DNA from: Umbilicaria muhlenbergii | Taxonomy: Eukaryota > Ascomycota > Lecanoromycetes > Umbilicariales > Umbilicariaceae | Assembly: GCA_000611775.1 (NCBI GenBank) | Contig: KK106981.1 | Coordinates: 6,470,312 to 6,534,311, forward strand | Direction of reading: 5' to 3' | DNA: 64,000 bases | In this document: positions 11,128 through 21,900 of the stretch, piece after piece | Layout of the letters: every line of letters starts with the position of its first letter | Position numbering within the stretch: the stretch's first letter is position 1 | Notes under the pieces: model-generated | Database searches by the model: none | What the model saw: the letters and a program-made list of their open reading frames with translations, nothing else | What the model was told of the DNA's origin: nothing | Program-made: the position numbers and the translations under genes

Positions 11128-11468
11128 GGTTCAAGGAGGCAGGCGTAGGGTTGGGTGTGAATAGGGCTTTGAGGAGGTGTATAAGGAGGATTATTTTCAG
11201 GTGCGCGTTGGAGAATCTATATTCACGCGTTGTACGCGTCTACTACTACCTGATTAGGGGGGGTGTCAATGTAATAAAGGGGGGGCGTGTCAAAGTAAGA
11301 AGGGGGGGTGTCATTCTAAGAAAGGGGGGTGTCATTTTATGAGGACCCGATTTCCCTGCATTGATCGTGAAGCGAGTCTCCCCCCCACACTCATTTTGGT
11401 CTTGATTAATTTCGTGCAGGGAGATACGAGAAGCGCGAAAAAATAAGTCCGGAGGCTGGAAATTCTAT

Positions 11469-11523
11469 GCGCACTATTCCACTTTGGTTACTTCAATGAA
11501 GTAACAAACTTGGAATAGTGCGC
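11469..11523. repeat. 55-bp imperfect palindrome
   Basis: GCGCACTATTCCA and TGGAATAGTGCGC form a perfect 13-bp outer stem, and GTTACTTCA/TGAAGTAAC an inner stem, separated by a 5-nt unpaired step. It lies in GC-richer sequence to the right of the MULE and could be a structured RNA element, a protein-binding palindrome or a tiny foldback insertion. Confidence 0.9.
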
Positions 11524-11559
11524 ACCGAGATTGCTGATTGATGCCAAGCCCGCCTGCAT

Positions 11560-12155
11560 CATTCACAAACAACAACCACGAATAAGATGCAAGCAGCCAC
11601 CATCACTCTGCAGATGGCACATACAACTGCATGAATGCATACTTTGAATCCTTGTGCGTGGGCTTGACTGACTGCTCTACACGATGCCGCCTTTGCAACT
11701 TCAAGCATGAACAGAGAATTCCCTGTGATATCTTGACATGATTGATATCAATGAACTTGGCTCAAAGATAGCTGTCCCTGCATGCAATCATCACAAAGTG
11801 GCTGATAAAGACAATCTATGGCTGACGATCATTGAACCCAGCTGCTAGCCCCTGTCAGGTGTCAAGAGTTCTTGGCTTCAATGCAGTTGATATGTTTTTT
11901 AAAATGATTGATAGCTGGTGGTTATATATGTGTATTGAATCATTGTTCTGCACAGTCTTTATGCTCTACTCTAATTGCCTCCTTCACCTTGCTCAGTCAT
12001 TACCTGGGGACTCACCGGTCCTGCGGCCTCTCATGGACAAATGTTTTGCTCTGACTGCTCCTTCTTCTTCTTCTTTTTCTCCTCCACCCACTCGTCCTAA
12101 TTCGCCAGTGAGTGCTGGCAAGGCAAGCCTCTTCACCTGCCCACCTCTTGAATGA
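11560..12155. other. No recognised gene; possible upstream exons
   Basis: A 107-codon frame (11832-12155) reads through this stretch with a hydrophobic segment, but nothing in it is recognisable. It is not in frame with the better open frame at 12161-12775, although an intron between them is possible. Confidence 0.3.
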
Positions 12156-12160
12156 GCTAA

Positions 12161-12775
12161 TTATGGCCCCAACAGGCGCGGGTTGGCCAATTTACCGAAA
12201 CCAATGTATCCAGAAAAGGGGGTTTTGTCAAACTTCTGACGCACAAGGGAACACTTGATGAAGGCGAGGGTTCTGAGTTGATGTGTGAGGAAGCAGACAA
12301 TGCACTTATGAGTGATGAAGAGTGTGAAGATAGCAACAAGTTCTGCAGTTCTGCAATGCCTAAGGAGGAGATGTTCCAACGGGTCATTTCAACACTGGGG
12401 CAGGTTTCGCAAACCTCACTGCTCACCACTCTGATACGAAATTCAGTGTCGCAGAACTCAACTTCAACTTCTGCTCCAGCAATCCATCAACCTCGCACGC
12501 CAAACGGTCCTCTTGACTCCACTCCACCAAAGAACGGTCTTCAGAACTTTTCAGAGCCGTTCCCCAAGACCGCATCTAATACTGATCCTTCAGTACCGTC
12601 CCATCACCGTACTCGAAGGAACATGATTTCTCAGGAGATGGACGAGTATCTACAAAGAGCTATTGTTCAGGAACATAAGGCATCCAAGCATGGATACATC
12701 AATCTCAGTATGAAGGGGAAGTCTTGGAGTATTGATTCTGAGGCTCATTATCATGTTCTCTGCCATCTGTGGTAG
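12161..12775 (+). CDS. Hypothetical protein fragment
   Basis: The frame is open from just after a TAA at 12158 to the TAG at 12773 (204 codons). The first 40 residues (RKGGFVKLLTHKGTLDEGEG) and an acidic patch (MSDEECEDS) precede a Ser/Thr/Pro-rich middle and a basic C-terminal block (RTRRNMISQEMDEYLQRAIV). The tail vaguely recalls the TRRNM..EL...L motif of DUF3295, but the match is too short to assign. No clear ATG begins the frame; an upstream exon joined by an intron is likely. It may be a decayed gene or part of a transposon. Confidence 0.35.
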   Translation, partial: LWPQQARVGQFTETNVSRKGGFVKLLTHKGTLDEGEGSELMCEEADNALMSDEECEDSNKFCSSAMPKEEMFQRVISTLGQVSQTSLLTTLIRNSVSQNSTSTSAPAIHQPRTPNGPLDSTPPKNGLQNFSEPFPKTASNTDPSVPSHHRTRRNMISQEMDEYLQRAIVQEHKASKHGYINLSMKGKSWSIDSEAHYHVLCHLW

Positions 12776-13182
12776 ACTATCTCCATAGGCTTGTACAATT
12801 ATGCCTATAATCAAGATACCCCTATAACATCATCACCCTTCATTCGATCCGCCAGCTCGCACAACCTTGCTTGTAGCATTCATCTTGACTCTCAAACATT
12901 GTGGTCTTCCGTGTCCCATGACCACAGAAAAATCTGATGGATGGTTGAAGGATCTAGACACAGACAAAGAATTCGGGCTGTTTTTGGTTGAATGGCGCAC
13001 TTTGACAGAATCATGTACTCAGGGCTTTACATACAAAACCGTCACTATTTTAAAGTAACCTTACGACCGGCAACGCGCCCCACGTGACCCTTCACCACCT
13101 TTCGCCGCCCCGCCCGACCCCCTCGCGACGCAGGATGTGACTTCTCTCGTCTCGGCCGCCTACGCAGAGGCAGCGGTGACGT

Positions 13183-13315
13183 CGTGGGACCAATATCAAA
13201 TTAGGACTCATGAGCAAGCAAGTCTCATTGGTGATAGTACTAAGTGGGGTGACGGTATGTACAGGACTGATGCCCGTAGACATATGAAGGGGTGGGATTA
13301 CGTAATGGTCCCACA
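13183..13315 (-). repeat. LTR (downstream copy) of the gag-bearing element
   Basis: This 133-bp LTR lacks the MITE present in its partner and so preserves the empty insertion site GTAGACAT at 13276-13283. Confidence 0.8.
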
Positions 13316-13663
13316 GAAGTCCCTCCTCGTCTCCTGACAGATGTGGGTAACCAACCCAGTGTCTTGCCCCAGCCATGTCCGGGTACAGACCGACATAACC
13401 ATGAGTATGAAGCAGATAAAGCCCAAGTAAGAGCACAGCACAACTCTCAAGCATAAACAATTGCTGGTCGTTTCGCGCCGGTGCAAAAAAACAACACTTG
13501 TCAGCTATCAATCTCTCCTTCCCTAGACAATGTCTTTGAGGAGACTATCGTCCTCCTAAGCAGTGAAATTTCGCCCTCTCGATAGTGGTTTCGTCAGAGT
13601 TGGTAGTTGACTGCTGACGGCCGCAACATAACTGTGTTGAGGATCTAGCCTCTCTTGCTTCTT

Positions 13664-14803
13664 TTATGTCTCCCTTTCCTCATCGTCTGCCCCGGGTTGT
13701 TCATCTTCCTTCGGTATCACAGGGGGTTTTGATTGTCTCCCCTTGCCTTGCTCCCTTAGCCATTTGTCTCTGTATGAATCCCGTTCCTCAGTCATTTTCT
13801 TTAATGCTTCCTTGGTTTTCCCCAACTCCTTCTTGAGTTTCGGGTTTTCGATGATGGCCTTGTTCGTCTCTCGTGCTGCTTTCCGGCGAAAGGCTTCCAT
13901 GGCATCTTGTACGTCTGCTTCCTGCTTGGCTAGGTCCTTCCCTCCTTCCGCAAGTATCTTTTGTACTTTGCCTAAGCGTAGTCCCCCGAATGTTTCTGCT
14001 GTTGGTGTCAATTTGGTGACTTCTGCGAGTGCCTTGATATAGTGGCGTTTGCTCGGTAGGGCACTCTCTGGGGCGTATACTGGTGATTCAAAGAGCCTTC
14101 CTTCCGTCCGCGGTTGTATGAAGTTAGGAAGTTTGCATTCCCGAAGGTTCCCTCCCGCTGATACCATTGTTGATAAATGTTGGAACCGGTATTTCTTAGA
14201 TGTTCCTTCAATGAATCGCTGCTTCTCTTCTGATGTCATAGTGCTACTGTTCTGCTGGGATGCCGGTAGACGCAGGAGGTATAGGTATTTGTGACGTAGA
14301 TGTCCGCGCCTATCCCACACCGCCGGATCCACTTTCCCTAGCTTCATGACTCTCCTCTCTTCCCATGCTTTACGCATTTCTGAAATCAATTCTGCATCCG
14401 TCTTCTGTGGGTGTTGGTTGCGTAGAGTCATTGACCCTTTAGGGAATACCGTTTCCACGTCCACCTCTGAATCTTCCTCCGGCTGTCCCTCTTCTCCTAG
14501 TATTTGTGCGCCGGGGTTGTGTGTATCCTCATCACCTGGTGGTATCACGTCCTCCGCACTCTTAGTCTTTAGATGCCCTGGGTTAACTTCTCCGCGTTGC
14601 ACTCTCTTGGTGATCGGTTCCACTGTCCCTTGTCTTGGCATGCTGCGCCCCCTCTTCCCTGTTACTGGTGTCGTGTCGAAGGCCATTGCTGGCACCACCG
14701 CGTTCGCTGATGTCTGGTTATTTGCCACCGGTCCTTGCCCTGTTCGGATCTCCTGGACCCACATATCTTGAGCTGCGAATGGAGAATGTGTTACCGCCGT
14801 CAT
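13664..14803 (-). CDS. Second frame of the LTR element: coiled-coil protein of unknown role
   Basis: A 379-codon frame follows the gag frame on the same strand within the LTR element. Its N-terminal third is Pro/Glu/Asp-rich, the middle (about residues 140-260) is basic, and the C-terminal third is a strongly predicted helical Lys/Glu-rich region (KKELGKTKEALKKMTEERDS). I see no protease, reverse transcriptase or integrase motif. It could be an extended structural protein or captured sequence. Its length and openness suggest recent selection or recent arrival. Confidence 0.55.
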   Translation of the reverse strand: MTAVTHSPFAAQDMWVQEIRTGQGPVANNQTSANAVVPAMAFDTTPVTGKRGRSMPRQGTVEPITKRVQRGEVNPGHLKTKSAEDVIPPGDEDTHNPGAQILGEEGQPEEDSEVDVETVFPKGSMTLRNQHPQKTDAELISEMRKAWEERRVMKLGKVDPAVWDRRGHLRHKYLYLLRLPASQQNSSTMTSEEKQRFIEGTSKKYRFQHLSTMVSAGGNLRECKLPNFIQPRTEGRLFESPVYAPESALPSKRHYIKALAEVTKLTPTAETFGGLRLGKVQKILAEGGKDLAKQEADVQDAMEAFRRKAARETNKAIIENPKLKKELGKTKEALKKMTEERDSYRDKWLREQGKGRQSKPPVIPKEDEQPGADDEERET

Positions 14804-14869
14804 TTGTGTATCGCGTTCCCGTCCTCCTACATACTTTACTACCGTTGTTGGATTCAGTCTTGTAGCCGC

Positions 14870-15643
14870 TCAATTTGCCCTGCGCTCTGCGGTCTCCATC
14901 TCAATACGGGTCCTAAGTGTTAATGACTCTTCTCGCGATAGCCTGTTTGGGTTGGTGCACTCTGTTGATAAGTGTCCTGTGACCCCGCACGCATAGCAGG
15001 TCGGTCCGCCGTTGCGAGGGTATCCTGTAAAGTTTCCTGGTCTTGGTGGTGCTGCGTTTTTCGTACTGTATCCGTTCCCCAAACGCAACTGCTTCATTCC
15101 TTCCACTAGTGCATTAGATAGTTTGTCCTCCCTGTCCATGATCATCTTGGTCTGGGTCAATCCATTTTCGCTCGTAAGTTTCACCATGTATCTCATCATC
15201 GCTGCTTCGCGTGGGTCTAGCAATCTTAGCGGATCACCCTCCTCTGTTGTGAAGTTTCTACTGTCCTCTGTTTCGAAGCTCCCTCCCAGAATCATGTTGC
15301 GTGCCTTCTCGAAGGTGTACTTCTCGTGGCCCAAGGTTACCCCAACCATCATTAGCAGGTTGCTGTCCTTTAATCCCTTGACCATCTTCTCCGCGACCGC
15401 ACGGTCAAACTGGTCCCCGAGGATTTTGCGGATCGTCGACGCACAATCTACATATTGTCGAATCCGATGTTCCCCTTGCTCCAGTTCACCGAAGTCTTTT
15501 AGCGCCTGTGGAAGTCGATCTTCATCTATTGATCCTTCGAACCGGTCCTTCAGTTTCTTTGTGAGTTGGTCCCAGTCTTTCTTGACCTCTGGTTTCAAGT
15601 CGTTGTAGTATGAACGTGCTTTCCCAGGGAGGTTCGCCACCAT
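14870..15643 (-). CDS. Retrotransposon Gag with CCHC zinc knuckle
   Basis: The 257-codon frame has a Retrotrans_gag-like capsid region (KARSYYNDLKP, then KLKDRFEG, then FGELEQGEHRIRQYV) and a canonical zinc knuckle CYACGVTGHLSTEC at about 14958-14999 (CX2CX4HX4C). Gag packages element RNA into particles. A separate minus-strand frame at 15713-16186, basic and Pro/Thr-rich, lies just upstream and ends in a segment resembling the start of a capsid region. The relation between the two is left open here. Confidence 0.8.
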   Translation of the reverse strand: MVANLPGKARSYYNDLKPEVKKDWDQLTKKLKDRFEGSIDEDRLPQALKDFGELEQGEHRIRQYVDCASTIRKILGDQFDRAVAEKMVKGLKDSNLLMMVGVTLGHEKYTFEKARNMILGGSFETEDSRNFTTEEGDPLRLLDPREAAMMRYMVKLTSENGLTQTKMIMDREDKLSNALVEGMKQLRLGNGYSTKNAAPPRPGNFTGYPRNGGPTCYACGVTGHLSTECTNPNRLSREESLTLRTRIEMETAERRAN

Positions 15644-16661
15644 TGTGAAGATTTGGGCTGCTTTCCAATCTGGTTCGTTGTCATAATTGTTTCAAAAGGG
15701 AATGAACGCTACTCAAGCGATGTCAATAAATTCATTAATGTCTTCTCCTGGCTGGCCCGAAAAGGTAGGGATGGTAATGAGTGAAGCCATTCTTGGTGGT
15801 GGTACGTGTTGAGAGACACTTGGTCGATGGGTGTTGGTCAAGGTCAGGCTCCGAGGAAGCCTTTTGACTGTTGACGGGGTGTCGTCGTCTGATGTATCGT
15901 CGATGACTGGTTTGGGCTCACGATGTGTGGTCGTTGACTCAGCTTCAAGTGTATCTGTGGTAGTTATTGTAGCGGCAGGACTCGCGTGTTTGGATATATT
16001 CTTGCGTCGTTTTTGTGGTGTGACGGGGTTGGTCTCAGTGGACATCCAGATGTCCCTGGTGGGGGGTCTCCCTCTGTCGTCTTTCCGCCGGTGTAACGGC
16101 GGTGATGTGATCTTTCGATGTTGCTGAACTGCTTGTCGTAACGTTGTCGTCTGTAGGACTTGTCTGTTGATTTCTGGTCTTCTCAAGATTAATTATCACG
16201 CTCGTGTTGCTTTGTTCTCAAGAGTGGACTCTCTTCGTTGAGGTGGTAGGATTGATGTGACTGAAGATGTAGCTGACGTTGTGAGAATCCTTCCTTTTTA
16301 TTTCCTCCGTCGCCCGGAGTGATTGGTGCATAACAATGTCTCTGGCTCTTTCTTCGCTCGGCGTTCCCTCTCAGTGGTCCTTTGATCAGCTCCTTCCTGA
16401 CCACGGTGTCCGTCGTCCTTTCCTTACGCCCGACAGTTCGACACTGACCGGTGGTTCAAGTCTATTGCGATCTTCGGCAGACTGCTAGACTCTCAGCTCG
16501 ACGCTGGGGGGATGTTGACTCGGCGTCTGGTCCCTTGTTCTGTTCACCTCGACGGTGATCTTCGGTTGTTCCTAAATGCGCTTTCGAGTGAGTAACCTCC
16601 TCTTCGTAGGTTGGTCCGGACTAGAATCTCCTGGGTTCGTCGGCTGAAATCATCGAGAGTC

Positions 16662-16679
16662 AACCGAGTGTTGCTACCA
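16662..16679 (-). promoter_or_regulatory. Primer-binding site of the LTR element
   Basis: On the minus strand TGGTAGCAACACTCGGTT lies four bases inside the upstream LTR. It is complementary to a tRNA 3' end of the form AACCGAGTGTTGCTACCA and closely resembles the initiator-Met primer site TGGTAGCGCCGCTCGGTT known from yeast. This fixes the element's orientation. Confidence 0.75.
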
Positions 16680-16683
16680 TAAA

Positions 16684-16980
16684 TGTGGGACCAATATCAA
16701 AGTAGGACTCATGAGCAAGCAAGTCTCATTGGTGATAGTACTAAGTGGGGTGACGGTATGTACAGGACTGATGCCCGTAGACATTTGCCTCAGTCACTCA
16801 GACCACCCCCCTCGCTAGCCTGTGGCTTAGCGAAAACTGCTTACTACGTGCGTTTTCCGGGGAGGAGAAGTTCTTGAAAAGGACTAGTTGTGGCGCAGCC
16901 ATGTTCTTCGCAATGGGTCTGAGTTAACTGAGGCAAGTAGACATAAGGTATGAGGGGTGGGATTACGTAATGGTCCCACA
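16684..16980 (-). repeat. LTR (upstream copy), interrupted by a MITE
   Basis: It matches the 133-bp LTR at 13183 except for a 152-bp MITE plus its 8-bp duplication and a few bases. For this minus-strand element it is the 5' LTR. Confidence 0.8.
16785..16936. mobile_element. 152-bp hAT MITE inserted in the LTR
   Basis: Its ends TTGCCTCAGTCACTCAGAC and GTCTGAGTTAACTGAGGCAA are inverted repeats. It is flanked by a perfect 8-bp duplication GTAGACAT (16777-16784, 16937-16944). The other LTR keeps a single GTAGACAT at 13276-13283, an empty site. Ends and subterminal sequences match the 1111-bp element at 4971, which identifies a small and a large member of one family. Confidence 0.92.
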
Positions 16981-17019
16981 ACGTGCGTTCCAAGTCTTCG
17001 AGCGGACCTGGCTCGAGTG

Positions 17020-17092
17020 TTGGTCGATCCGAGCGTTGGTTCATCCCAGCGTTGGTCACCTGAGCGTTGATCACCTGAGTGGTGGTCATTGA
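17020..17092. repeat. Degenerate GTTGGTC-type short tandem repeat
   Basis: Four or five imperfect units of about 15 bp (GAGTGTTGGTCGATCC, GAGCGTTGGTTCATCC, GCGTTGGTCACCT and so on) lie just outside the LTR element. Confidence 0.5.
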
Positions 17093-17901
17093 TTGGGGCT
17101 CGACCCTGACAGACAGTTCCCGCGGCGCGCTATGATCTGCCTGAGCTTCGCCTCTTAACGCGGACTGGTTCCGGACCCTTTCTCAGCCCCCTATTGGCTG
17201 AGACAGATTAAAGGAGGCAGGCCAGGGTCCCCTACCCAGCCTCACCAACGGCACCTATCACGGCGGCAACCTGTCATTGGGGCCAGGCCGGCCCCAACCT
17301 CGCCCCACCTAACGTAGTTGTCGCCAGCATTCAATTAGATTAGATAGGCCCGGCATGATGTTTCTCCGGGACACTGAAACTGCTTAGTCTCATGATCTAC
17401 AACGCATCGCGTGAGTTGGACTACCCAGGTTATTGGATGGAAGCCTTGTGTAGCTCATCTACCGGTACAAGTCTGTGACATACTACTCTACACTAAACAC
17501 GGAGGTTTAAATCAAGGTGATTCTATTGGTCTAGAAGTCTATGTGATGTAATGGAAAACTGGCGAAATGCCCCAAATACTCCTGAGACGCTACGCAAGCC
17601 CTCCAGCCAACAAACAGGGTGGTTTAATTCCTGTGATGTCATATGGTGTTCTCAATCACGAAGAGCCTTGACGTAACCGGAGAGGTTCCGGGTCGCGGAG
17701 AAACATTATGGCGGGCCTATGTATTGTATAAATGCCCCGACTGAATCATCCTCGGGGAAAACATTTATCGGCGGGCCGCTTTACAAATCGATCTTCTTCC
17801 CTTCAAAGCTCATACTGTACAGTACGTTTTCTCCCCAGATAGGCCGCTGGCAACAACACTCAGATCACCTTTAACACGTGCCTCTCCCTTTGCACCTCAT
17901 C
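17093..17901 (+). promoter_or_regulatory. Upstream region of the Hsp70-like gene with TATA box
   Basis: This is clean, GC-balanced sequence without a gene. TATAAAT at 17727-17733 lies about 170 bp before the ATG at 17902, and CT-rich tracts (CTTCTTCCCTTC at about 17792) follow, as in many fungal promoters. I see no clear heat-shock element. Confidence 0.5.
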
Positions 17902-18718
17902 ATGTCGAACTCGGCTTCCCATCAGAACCGACTCACGCAGAAGCTAAAGATCGGGATCGATTTTGGAACCACATACTCAGCAGTAGCATTTACCCACGTG
18001 CAGATCCACCCTAACACTGAAGCGAAGATCACACCAGCTGGCGGCTTCTCCCTCAGCCGACTGGACGAGGTGAAATTCAGGTGTGGATATCAGGTCAAGA
18101 CAGAAATAGCGTGGAATCCAGCTTTGGGGAAATATGTTAGGGGAGCTGAGGTAGAAGACTCTGTCAGACGAAAGGAGATATTTGAGAAGGATCGCATTAC
18201 GCTGCTGAAGCTGGGCCTCGATAATCGCTCAGAAACGGCCACCATCCGGGTGAGACTGGCACAGCAATGTGAAGCACTCCCAAGAGTCTAGGATGACAAC
18301 CAGGCAGAGATGGTGACGCCAAGTGTTGAGTTCTTGATTGCAGAGTTCTTAAAAGGATTGTTTGCTGAGGCAAAGACATACATCAAGACTAGATATGGGA
18401 AGTCAAGACACATTTTTGAAGCAAGGGAAGTGGAGTCTGTGATATGTGTTCCAGCAGTGTGGAAGGCAGATCAGATTGACAGCATGATTAAAGCGGCACT
18501 CAAAGCAGGTGTCCTCAATCCCTATCCTGTTTTGAAGCCAGACGCCGCTGCCGCATTCATGATTATACAAATGCAGGAGGACCATGAAGCAGAAGAAGTG
18601 ACTGATGAGATACAAGAACCGTTTCTAATACTTGATGCAGGGGGTGAGACAACTGTAAGTACTCACATACATTTGGCTAGAGCTTGAGCCTCATCCAATG
18701 ACTTCTCACAGAATGCAG

Positions 18719-18946
18719 TGTCACGGGTTAGTGGCAATCTGGGACTCACGTAGGGCATGCGCCCTACAAGCGGCTTGGCAGCATTAGTGAGCCACATGAA
18801 AACTCTGCACTGCTTAATCTCACCTTCATTCCTTAGTTATTAATTCTATATAGTTAGGATCATATAACCTTTATACATCTATATCTCATGCTGTCATGAA
18901 CCTTGACTATACTTCCCTTTCTAGTAAGGGATGTTATAATCTTACA
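18719..18946 (+). repeat. 5' LTR of the gypsy element
   Basis: 228 bp, starting TGTCACGGGTTAGTGG and ending TCTTACA; same length as the 3' LTR. Confidence 0.9.
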
Positions 18947-21900
18947 GTTTTAATAACTTTACCTTTCAAAGGGTGATGACCTGAGATAAGATGCAGACTT
19001 AAAACTAATTACATTAAACTTCTGAAGCAGAATGAGACATGATGATGAAGAATCAACAAAATAATCATGAAACATCACTCATTTCCTCTGACATCAGTGA
19101 AGTGAACCTCATGAGTGAAGGATCCTCAGGTGAAATGATGCACAACATTGATGATGAGATCACACAAGTGAGATGACAGTAAGATGAACTTCTTAAGCAA
19201 CAAGAGCTGCAGCAGCTTTAAATGAAAGTTCTGACATTAAAAATCAACCTACTCAAAGATCCTGCTACTCATGTTGATACCTCAGCTGAGAGATTCCTTG
19301 ACTTTATGAACGCTGAGTTCATAATAAGCAAGCGTCACACTGATGAAATGCTGTCAATATGAAATGTATAATCAAGGATTCAGGCAAAGGAGTTGCTGTT
19401 ATATCATGACAAGAACATGAAAAAGCACCTGAATTGAATGCAAGATGCAAGAAATATCTTTCATTTTAACTCAGCTGATTTCCCTCATAAGGAGGATAAG
19501 GTGATTTATGTCATGCAATACTTAAAGAGTGAATCAAAGGAGGTGTGACTGCAAGATGATGAAATTAAAAATTATTTCACTGTTACTTGAGATGATTTTA
19601 TAAAATTTCTGCTTGACATTATCAAGGACCCTGTGAATCATTAGCTTCACATTACTCAGCTGTATAATGATGCTGTTCAACTACTTTATTAATCAGTTTA
19701 AGCTTTCAATAATTATTTAAGCATCTTGAAAGCTCAGTTATCTCTTTACAGTGAAAAGCACATGAGGACTCACTTCTTCATAAAATTAAAACTTGAGGTT
19801 CATGCAGCCTTAATGAATTATCAGGACTTACTCATAACTTGAAAAAGAATCATCATTTTAACTGCACATCTGAAGAATAACTTATGTTTGAGAGACATCA
19901 TGAAATTGAAAGTAAATTTTAATACAACAGTTACCTTCAACTGCAAATCTGAGTCACTGTTGAAGCCTGCTGAGAATAAAAATCATAAGCCTGATGAGGG
20001 CAAGATGAAGAGCAAGTGAGATAATAAACATGAAAGCAGATCAACAAAGGCTTCTGAAATAAAAAATTAATCACACATGACTTGTTGAAATTGCAATCAG
20101 AAGGAACATTATTCCCTTGATTATTCACAGCCTGTGAAAAACTCAGATCTGAATAAGACCTCAGTTGCAGCTGTTTCAGCATCAAAAAATGAGAATGCTT
20201 CAGTGAAGACTTCACATCACTGAAGTGTTGAACAGAAGTAGCCTTGAAGTTTAATTTAATTGTTGATGAACAAGTTCTTCACAATGATGATGTCATACTT
20301 ATGCAAGTCTTACTGAACATGAGAGCTGAAGTTAATGTGATTTCACAACATTTCATTATTGAGCATCAATTAACTCATATGAAGAGCTTATTGTCTCAAT
20401 CTTAATTCTTGAATGATCAGAAGACTTACTGCTTCAGTGCTTATCATGTGCATTATCAGCTTACTGACAGTTGAGGACAGTCTCATAAATGTGAACATAT
20501 ATTTTATGCATTAAATAAGTCAGGATCACCCTTTATCCTTGAACTCTTTACATTAAAGACTGAATATGTGTGAATTGACTGTGAAATGAAGGTGTGATGC
20601 TTCAACATTGAGAAGCAGTTTATTGAGTTACAGTCATCTGATGAATTCACAAGAGAGATTTAAGATCACTCTGCTGTTTACATCCTAATATGAGTCAGTC
20701 TGAGTGATGACGCTGCATCAGAGGTGCACATACAAAGCATTAAAATAACATAAGCTTTACTTGAGGAGTACATTGATTATGTGAATATGTTCTCAACAGA
20801 GAATGCTGACCTCCTTTCACCTCATAAGATCAATGATCATGCAATTGACTTGAACAGCACAGATTCATCTTATGACTCTTTATATAACCTCTTCAATACT
20901 GAGCTAGAGGTGCTATGAGAATACTTGAATGATGTTTTAATGAAAGGTTGAATCTGTTATTCTGTGAGCCCTACAGGGGCACTCATTCTTTTTGTTTCAA
21001 AAAAAGATGAAGGGCTGCAGTTATGTATTAATTATCAAGGTTTAAATAAGATGATCATCAAGAATAAGCACCTGCTACCTCTTATAAGTGAAATGTTGAA
21101 TCAGCTTAATGAAGTTAAATTTGAAGGACACCTATCATCATATCTGCATAAAGAAGAGTGATGAGTGGAAAACAACATTTCACACTCATTACAGTCACTT
21201 TGAGTATATGATCATGTCTTTCAGATTGATCAATGCACTGATTATGTTTCAGATTTACATCAATCAGGTGCTGACAGAGCTTATGAATGTCTTTTGTGTT
21301 ATTTATCTAGATGACATTCTTATATATTCAGAATCATCAGTGAAACACTGAGAGCACATTAAGCAGGTGTTAAACTGACTTCATTGATTTCAACTTTATG
21401 TGAACCTTAAGAAGTGTGAATTCTTCATTATCAAGATGAAATTTTTAAGATTTATTATCATCATTGAAGGTGTATCAATGAACCTGTGATGAGTGAACAT
21501 CATATGAGACTGATCAGTATTAAGAACTTTTCAGGAAGTACAAGTCTTCCTGAGCTTTATGAACTTTTACAGACACTTTATTAAGTGCTATTTACAAGTT
21601 GCAGCCCCTTTGACAAACCTTATGAAAGATAGCAAGAATGAAAAGAAGTTTAAACCTTTTAAATTTTCAAGTGATGTAAAGATGACATTTAACTGCTTCT
21701 GTGAGACCTTTACAATGATGCTCATCCTGATTCACTTTGACTCAAAGCTACAGATACAGGTGAAAACTGATGTGTTAATCATTAAGCTCAGTGACATCCT
21801 GTCTCAGCTGTTGAATAATGAGAAGTGGCATTCAATTGTGTTCTGATCAAGAAAGCTGTCTCCTTCAGAGACTTAATATAAAACTCATGATCAAGAGCTC

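Larger units (their letters stand above)
9798..11348. mobile_element. Non-autonomous Mutator-like element (MULE), 1551 bp
   Basis: The right end, read inward, is GGGTCCTCATAAAATGACAC; the left end is GAGTTTTCATAAAATGACAC, so the termini are inverted repeats differing only by transitions. Flanks AATTTCCCT (9789-9797) and GATTTCCCT (11349-11357) are a 9-bp duplication with one transition, the usual MULE size. Just inside, TGACACCCCCC-type blocks repeat (two or three on the left, four on the right) and end in a shared TAATCAGG. The minus strand carries a FAR1-like fragment and a second open frame but no transposase core, so this appears to be an internally deleted copy. Confidence 0.85.
13183..16980 (-). 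mobile_element. Non-autonomous LTR retrotransposon carrying gag but no recognisable polymerase
   Basis: LTRs of about 133 bp (13183-13315) and 137 bp plus a later insertion (16684-16980) begin and end TGTGGGACCA...TGGTCCCACA. The flanks share ACGT (13179-13182, 16981-16984), a likely 4-bp target duplication. Read on the minus strand, a primer-binding site follows the upstream LTR, gag-type frames come next, then an unrelated coiled-coil frame, then a purine tract (about 13317-13335) before the downstream LTR. No reverse transcriptase, RNase H or integrase is seen in the 3.4-kb interior. It sits in a clean island with little hypermutation, so it looks younger than the neighbouring gypsy elements. 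Confidence 0.8.

Noticed and set aside
15012-15608. 198-codon plus-strand frame opposite Gag.
   Set aside because: Shadow of the Gag frame; the minus strand carries the zinc knuckle and lies in the same direction as the primer-binding site.
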